Assembly: GCA_964036275.1 (NCBI GenBank)
Contig: OZ038433.1
Coordinates: 682,001 to 746,000, forward strand
Direction: 5' to 3'
Source of the DNA: Litoditis marina
Lineage: Eukaryota > Nematoda > Chromadorea > Rhabditida > Rhabditidae
Length of the DNA stretch: 64,000 nt
The notes beneath the pieces are model-generated. The model was not told the DNA's origin, made no database searches, and saw only the letters and a list, made by a program, of their open reading frames with translations. Made by a program: the position numbers and the translations under genes. The stretch's first letter is position 1; every line of letters starts with the position of its first letter. Below are positions 60,538 to 64,000 of this stretch, piece by piece.

Positions 60538-63229
60538 ATGGTTTCTACTCGATTTTTTGCTTTCACGTTTCTTCTCTTCATTCAAGTATCGTGGGTGGCA
60601 GCAGATTTAGTCGGTAAGCAGATTTTCCTGGAAAGATGTATAGTTTCAATCCCTGAGACCTCGGCAACGTGCCAACGAAATTCCAAGGAGCTTTTTTTAA
60701 TAAGTTAACGCTCTCCAAAACACTCAAAGTTCTGCTGAGCGGCAGTAAAACGTTGTTTAAATACGTGATGAGAACTTTTTTCATTAATTCTGCTATTTTC
60801 GTGAAATATACTCATTCAAAGTTTTATTGGCACGCTGCCGAGGTCTCAGTGGGAATGGCAATAACTATACCGCATCGAGAGTTTTGAACATAATCAGTAG
60901 CTCGTGTGAGATTGCAAAATGTAATGATCGCAATATGAAAGCAACTGAAGCGAATAAGATTTCAACGCTCTCTATGTATCGAAGCACGAAGAGTTGTGTT
61001 AGATTAAGTTTAGAATGTAGTCCTAATTGAGGTACCTGGGCACCTAAATACTAGTGCGCCAACCAAGACCGAATTACGCACCACAACTAAGTGATGGCCT
61101 ACGATTTTATGCTAGTTTAGGTTTTTATATTTTAATTTGTTGCTTCAGGAGCCTGCGACGACGCCGAGCCTCCCATGTCGTGGGCCTTCGTTCAGGCGAA
61201 TGCCGTGGTGGGAATCGGGTCTTCTGGAGGCGTTACGGCGGGACAGGACCCCTTCTGCTACACCGTCAGTTTTTAACGACTCCTTCGGAAAAGGATTATA
61301 GTCCTGTTCAGTTATCCTATCTACTTTCACAAAAGTGGCACTCGCTCCCTGGGCGGCGTACCAATCGCTCAAGTCTCATGGGAAGTTTATATGAGTTTTT
61401 CTTGAATGAGCTATTCGCGAGCTCTCGAGTTTGTAGCATGGCACACAATATAATCTTATCAGAAGCTCGTGAAATATAGCTCATAAGGTATCTGCTGAGT
61501 TTTTTAAGAGATTTTACTCCGCTAAAGAAATATAACGAGTTAAGTCCGTAGTGTTTGTTCGGGAGTGCAGCTGTGAATGTCAGTTTCATTTCATTGTTCG
61601 TACTGGTGATTGTGAAACTTGAATATCTTGAAAAAAGCTCGTACATTGTATAGTTGTATAGTTGTATGTAACCCAACAATGCACTCACTATATGTGACCG
61701 ACAGTGTTTCAGTTTGACAATCGTACCCGAAATTTCGAATCGCTCTACCACCTGAACTCAACCAAACAGGAATCGAAAACAGAGGGTGAGCTACACAGAT
61801 CACACTTACTCAGATAGGTTTTATCACACAAAACGTCATTCACTTTGGTCTATGAAGTATGACATATTTTGTATTTTTTCTTATTTTCAAGGTATTTTGT
61901 CTGAAACAATGTCACTAACTCAACAGAGTTTAGTATGAATGTTTTTCAGTTGCGTCGTCGAACCATTGTGTGTACCGAGACAGTCGTATCATCCTCTGTT
62001 ACCCCGAGTGTGCCTCCAGAAGTCGTCAGAATGGTCTTCTGGCGGCGGCGGTGACGTCCACAGATCCACAGAGAGTTGCCGATGCCGCATGGAACAACTT
62101 CGGAAACCGGACCGACATCGTCATTCAAGTGATTACGGTATGTTTGCGGCATACTTCTGGAGGGGCAAAAGGAACCGGATAAGACTTGAACGCTGGTAAA
62201 TTGATGATAACCATAGTTAAAGTCTGATCCGGTGAGCAGCTTCTTTTTCGCTTCATTGATTCTCATAAATAGTTTATCAGAACTTTCATATCAAATTCAA
62301 AGGTACTAGTTTTGTACCAACTTTCATCAGCAACGCGTGCGAAAGTTCTCAGTATATCTGAAGGTTGGCTTTTTTCATTCGTTGAAAACCATTGGTCGTG
62401 CAGATCTGTGTTTGGTGTCAATTTCCCCTAGAATATGCAACCAGATCGGGGGCATATTCTATGAAACATTCATACAAGATTGAAGTTCGCCATATTTGGC
62501 AGGAAAATTCCACAAAAACGTTGGCAGCTGTACGAGGGACAGCATAACTGAGTGGGGGGGCAATAGTGTTTTGGTCAAAATTGCCACCATCTTGGAAACA
62601 GAGGTTAAGTCTTTGAACAGAGCTTAAAATTGAATCATCGGTCTTTTCTTATTACTATATTCGTTATGAAGAATTGTAGTGAACACTCGAAACCTTTCAA
62701 AACCTTGAGTTACTCTTCTCAGCGAAAATAACAAAAGTGTGTTTCGATTAGAACGGAACTATAGTCCTCGCCATTCCCCTGAGACCTCGGCAACGTGCCA
62801 ACTAAATTTCTAGGCGGCTTTTCCTCATGTTAGTGTTTTCCAAAACAGTGAAACTTTTTCTATGCGGCAAATAACCTTCGTTACAGTACGTAGGTAAAAA
62901 TTCTTTTCATAAAACCTGTTATTTCTATGAAATATATTCATTCGAAGTTTCATTGGCACGCTGCCAAAGTCTCAGTGGGAATGAAACGAACTATACAATA
63001 GCAGACTTATTGAATTGTGCTAATTGTTCTGGAAAAACGACGTTATAGTAATTGGAAAAAGTTTTACCGTTGTTGATTAATATTTGTTCAGCTGGACAGT
63101 TCCGTCGGAAATCGTCACGTAGACGAGCAGCATCCGCTGACGGACGACTTCTGTAAGGTCCGGGTGACGACGCTCATCGGAGAAGTATTCACCGATATGG
63201 CACTCGTATTCGCCGTCGTCAGAACATGA
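60538..63229 (+). CDS. Secreted six-cysteine protein C (paralogue of A and B)
   Basis: Exons 60538-60613, 61149-61264, 61713-61785, 61950-62137 and 63092-63229 (TGA) give 196 aa. Signal peptide MVSTRFFAFTFLLFIQVSWV (residues 1-20). Cysteines at about 28, 62, 95, 105, 109 and 172 match A and B in order and spacing (C-x9-C-x3-C in the middle, as in B). All four intron positions and phases correspond to those of A, and exon 4 is undivided as in A. The core QRVADAAWNNFG corresponds to QNVANAISQAI of B. Pairwise identity to A and B is low outside the cysteines. Extracellular role inferred, function unknown. Introns 1 and 4 each carry a MITE family D copy. Confidence 0.85.
60647..60858. repeat. MITE family D copy 1
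   Basis: Terminal inverted repeats CCTGAGACCTCGGCAACGTG and CACGCTGCCGAGGTCTCAGT, total about 212 bp. Intron 1 of secreted gene C. Confidence 0.85.
62772..62984. repeat. MITE family D copy 2
   Basis: CATTCCCCTGAGACCTCGGC at the left, CTGCCAAAGTCTCAGTGGGA at the right, total about 213 bp. Intron 4 of secreted gene C. Confidence 0.85.
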
Positions 63230-63479
63230 TCACAGAATAAGAAACAATGAAAAATCTTTTAAAGTTTTTTTATCGCTATATAAGATTTCATAGAACCCTG
63301 TGGTTCAAAGTATTGGGAAAAGTATTCAAACAGAGAGTGAACCCAATGAAGACCATAGATTATGACAGAAAGTTACAGTGCAACATGGGCTAGATTGAAA
63401 GTGTTCTACAGAAAAGATGCACATAAATGTATTAGATGAACTATATGTGGTGAACCTATCTGTGTTGTAACTCAAAAGA

Positions 63480-63650
63480 GTATATCTCACTTCCGCTGTG
63501 TACGCACGCGTGTCTTTGATTCCGCAGCCTGCTGATAATGTTCTTTAATAGCGCAGTGGTTAGCGCCCTGCTACGAATCATTTGCACGCAGGTTCGATTC
63601 CAGCGAGAGACAGAAATTCATAAATTTGGCACCCACTATACGCTAGAGCG
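63480..63650 (+). repeat. tRNA-derived SINE, family S copy 3
   Basis: Best-preserved copy: CCGCTGTGTACGCACGCG leader, TAGCGCAGTGGTTAGCGCCC (A box), GCAGGTTCGATTCCAGCGAG (B box), tail AATTTGGCACCCACTATACG. The A- to B-box spacing of about 45 bp fits a polymerase III type 2 promoter. Confidence 0.7.
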
Positions 63651-63701
63651 ATTCCTACACTTTTTCATACTTCATTTTATGTCTTTGGTTGAAGTAGGAC
63701 G

Positions 63702-63798
63702 ATTATGTGGACCAATCCCGACGCTTTGGTCCTTTAAACTGCAATTGAAAAATGTATGCAGTTTAAAGGACTGAAGCGTTGGGATTGGTCCACATAAT
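63702..63798. repeat. 97-bp hairpin (42-bp stem, about 13-nt loop)
   Basis: The left arm begins ATTATGTGGACCAATCCCGA and ends CCTTTAAACTGCA. The right arm begins TGCAGTTTAAAGG and ends GGGATTGGTCCACATAAT. A few central mismatches interrupt the stem. It could be a short MITE or a microRNA-like precursor. Confidence 0.7.
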
Positions 63799-64000
63799 GG
63801 TCTTTCTTTAACCAGTAGCTTTCCGTTATTCTTGGATTCCGCGTGTTTCTCTTCCGCACAATTCTCATTGTGAAGGGCGGAGGCTGCAATTCCAGGGTCC
63901 CAGGCCAGCATTAATGTTTGTTTATTTACTCGAGGAAAGCCGGGAAATATATGGGTGGAGCACGTATCTTCCGACCTCCAACCAACTGAAACATAACGTC

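Larger units (their letters stand above)
63230..64000. other. Right-hand end of window
   Basis: No coding exon recognised after secreted gene C. It holds a tRNA-derived SINE and a 97-bp hairpin, listed separately. Confidence 0.6.

Overview
The window looks like nuclear DNA from an invertebrate animal, most likely a nematode. It is AT-rich and its genes are split into many short exons with GT-AG introns. Acceptors are often TTTTCAG, TTTCCAG or TTGCAG. It carries a supplementary-type nuclear receptor with the P-box [10 protein letters not shown], a STAR/KH RNA-binding protein and many small non-autonomous transposons. There is no sign of operon-style bacterial coding. The species cannot be named from the sequence alone. 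Gene models were assembled by hand from splice sites and reading phase, so boundaries are predictions. Phase closes across every junction in all eight models.

Layout, left to right. (1) 1-3635, minus: 5' part of an HNF4-like nuclear receptor whose 3' end runs off the left edge. (2) 3636-13827: gene-free and repeat-rich, with tRNA-like SINEs, a 760-bp (TG)n tract, a GAATTG minisatellite flanked by inverted repeats, and G-run inverted repeats. (3) 13828-20576, minus: a complete 420-aa STAR-family KH protein; one intron has a GC donor and holds a 1.8-kb transposon-like element. (4) 22233-24144, plus: small secreted six-cysteine protein A. (5) 24549-26766, minus: a four-pass TMEM272-like membrane protein, tail to tail with A. 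(6) 26767-31419: no gene recognised, several hairpin MITEs. (7) 31420-42641, plus: a receptor tyrosine kinase with two extracellular LysM domains, fibronectin-type regions, one membrane helix and an apparently active kinase. (8) 42642-47114: a 130-bp satellite rich in TGACGTCA sites and a large near-perfect inverted repeat. (9) 47115-54412, plus: a 607-aa protein with two N-terminal C2H2-type fingers and a highly charged middle. (10) 56726-59759 and 60538-63229, plus: secreted six-cysteine paralogues B and C in tandem.

The main result is gene 7. Animal receptor tyrosine kinases are not generally known to carry LysM (chitin or peptidoglycan-oligomer binding) domains; that design is typical of plant LysM receptor-like kinases, which are Ser/Thr-type. 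Here the LysM pair sits on two exons forming a phase 0-0 cassette placed inside what reads as a single fibronectin III domain. Two later exons of the same gene start exactly at the ends of MITE copies, so transposons appear to supply their 3' splice sites. The second result is a small, fast-diverging secreted family (A, B, C) with six conserved cysteines and conserved intron phases, which I do not recognise.
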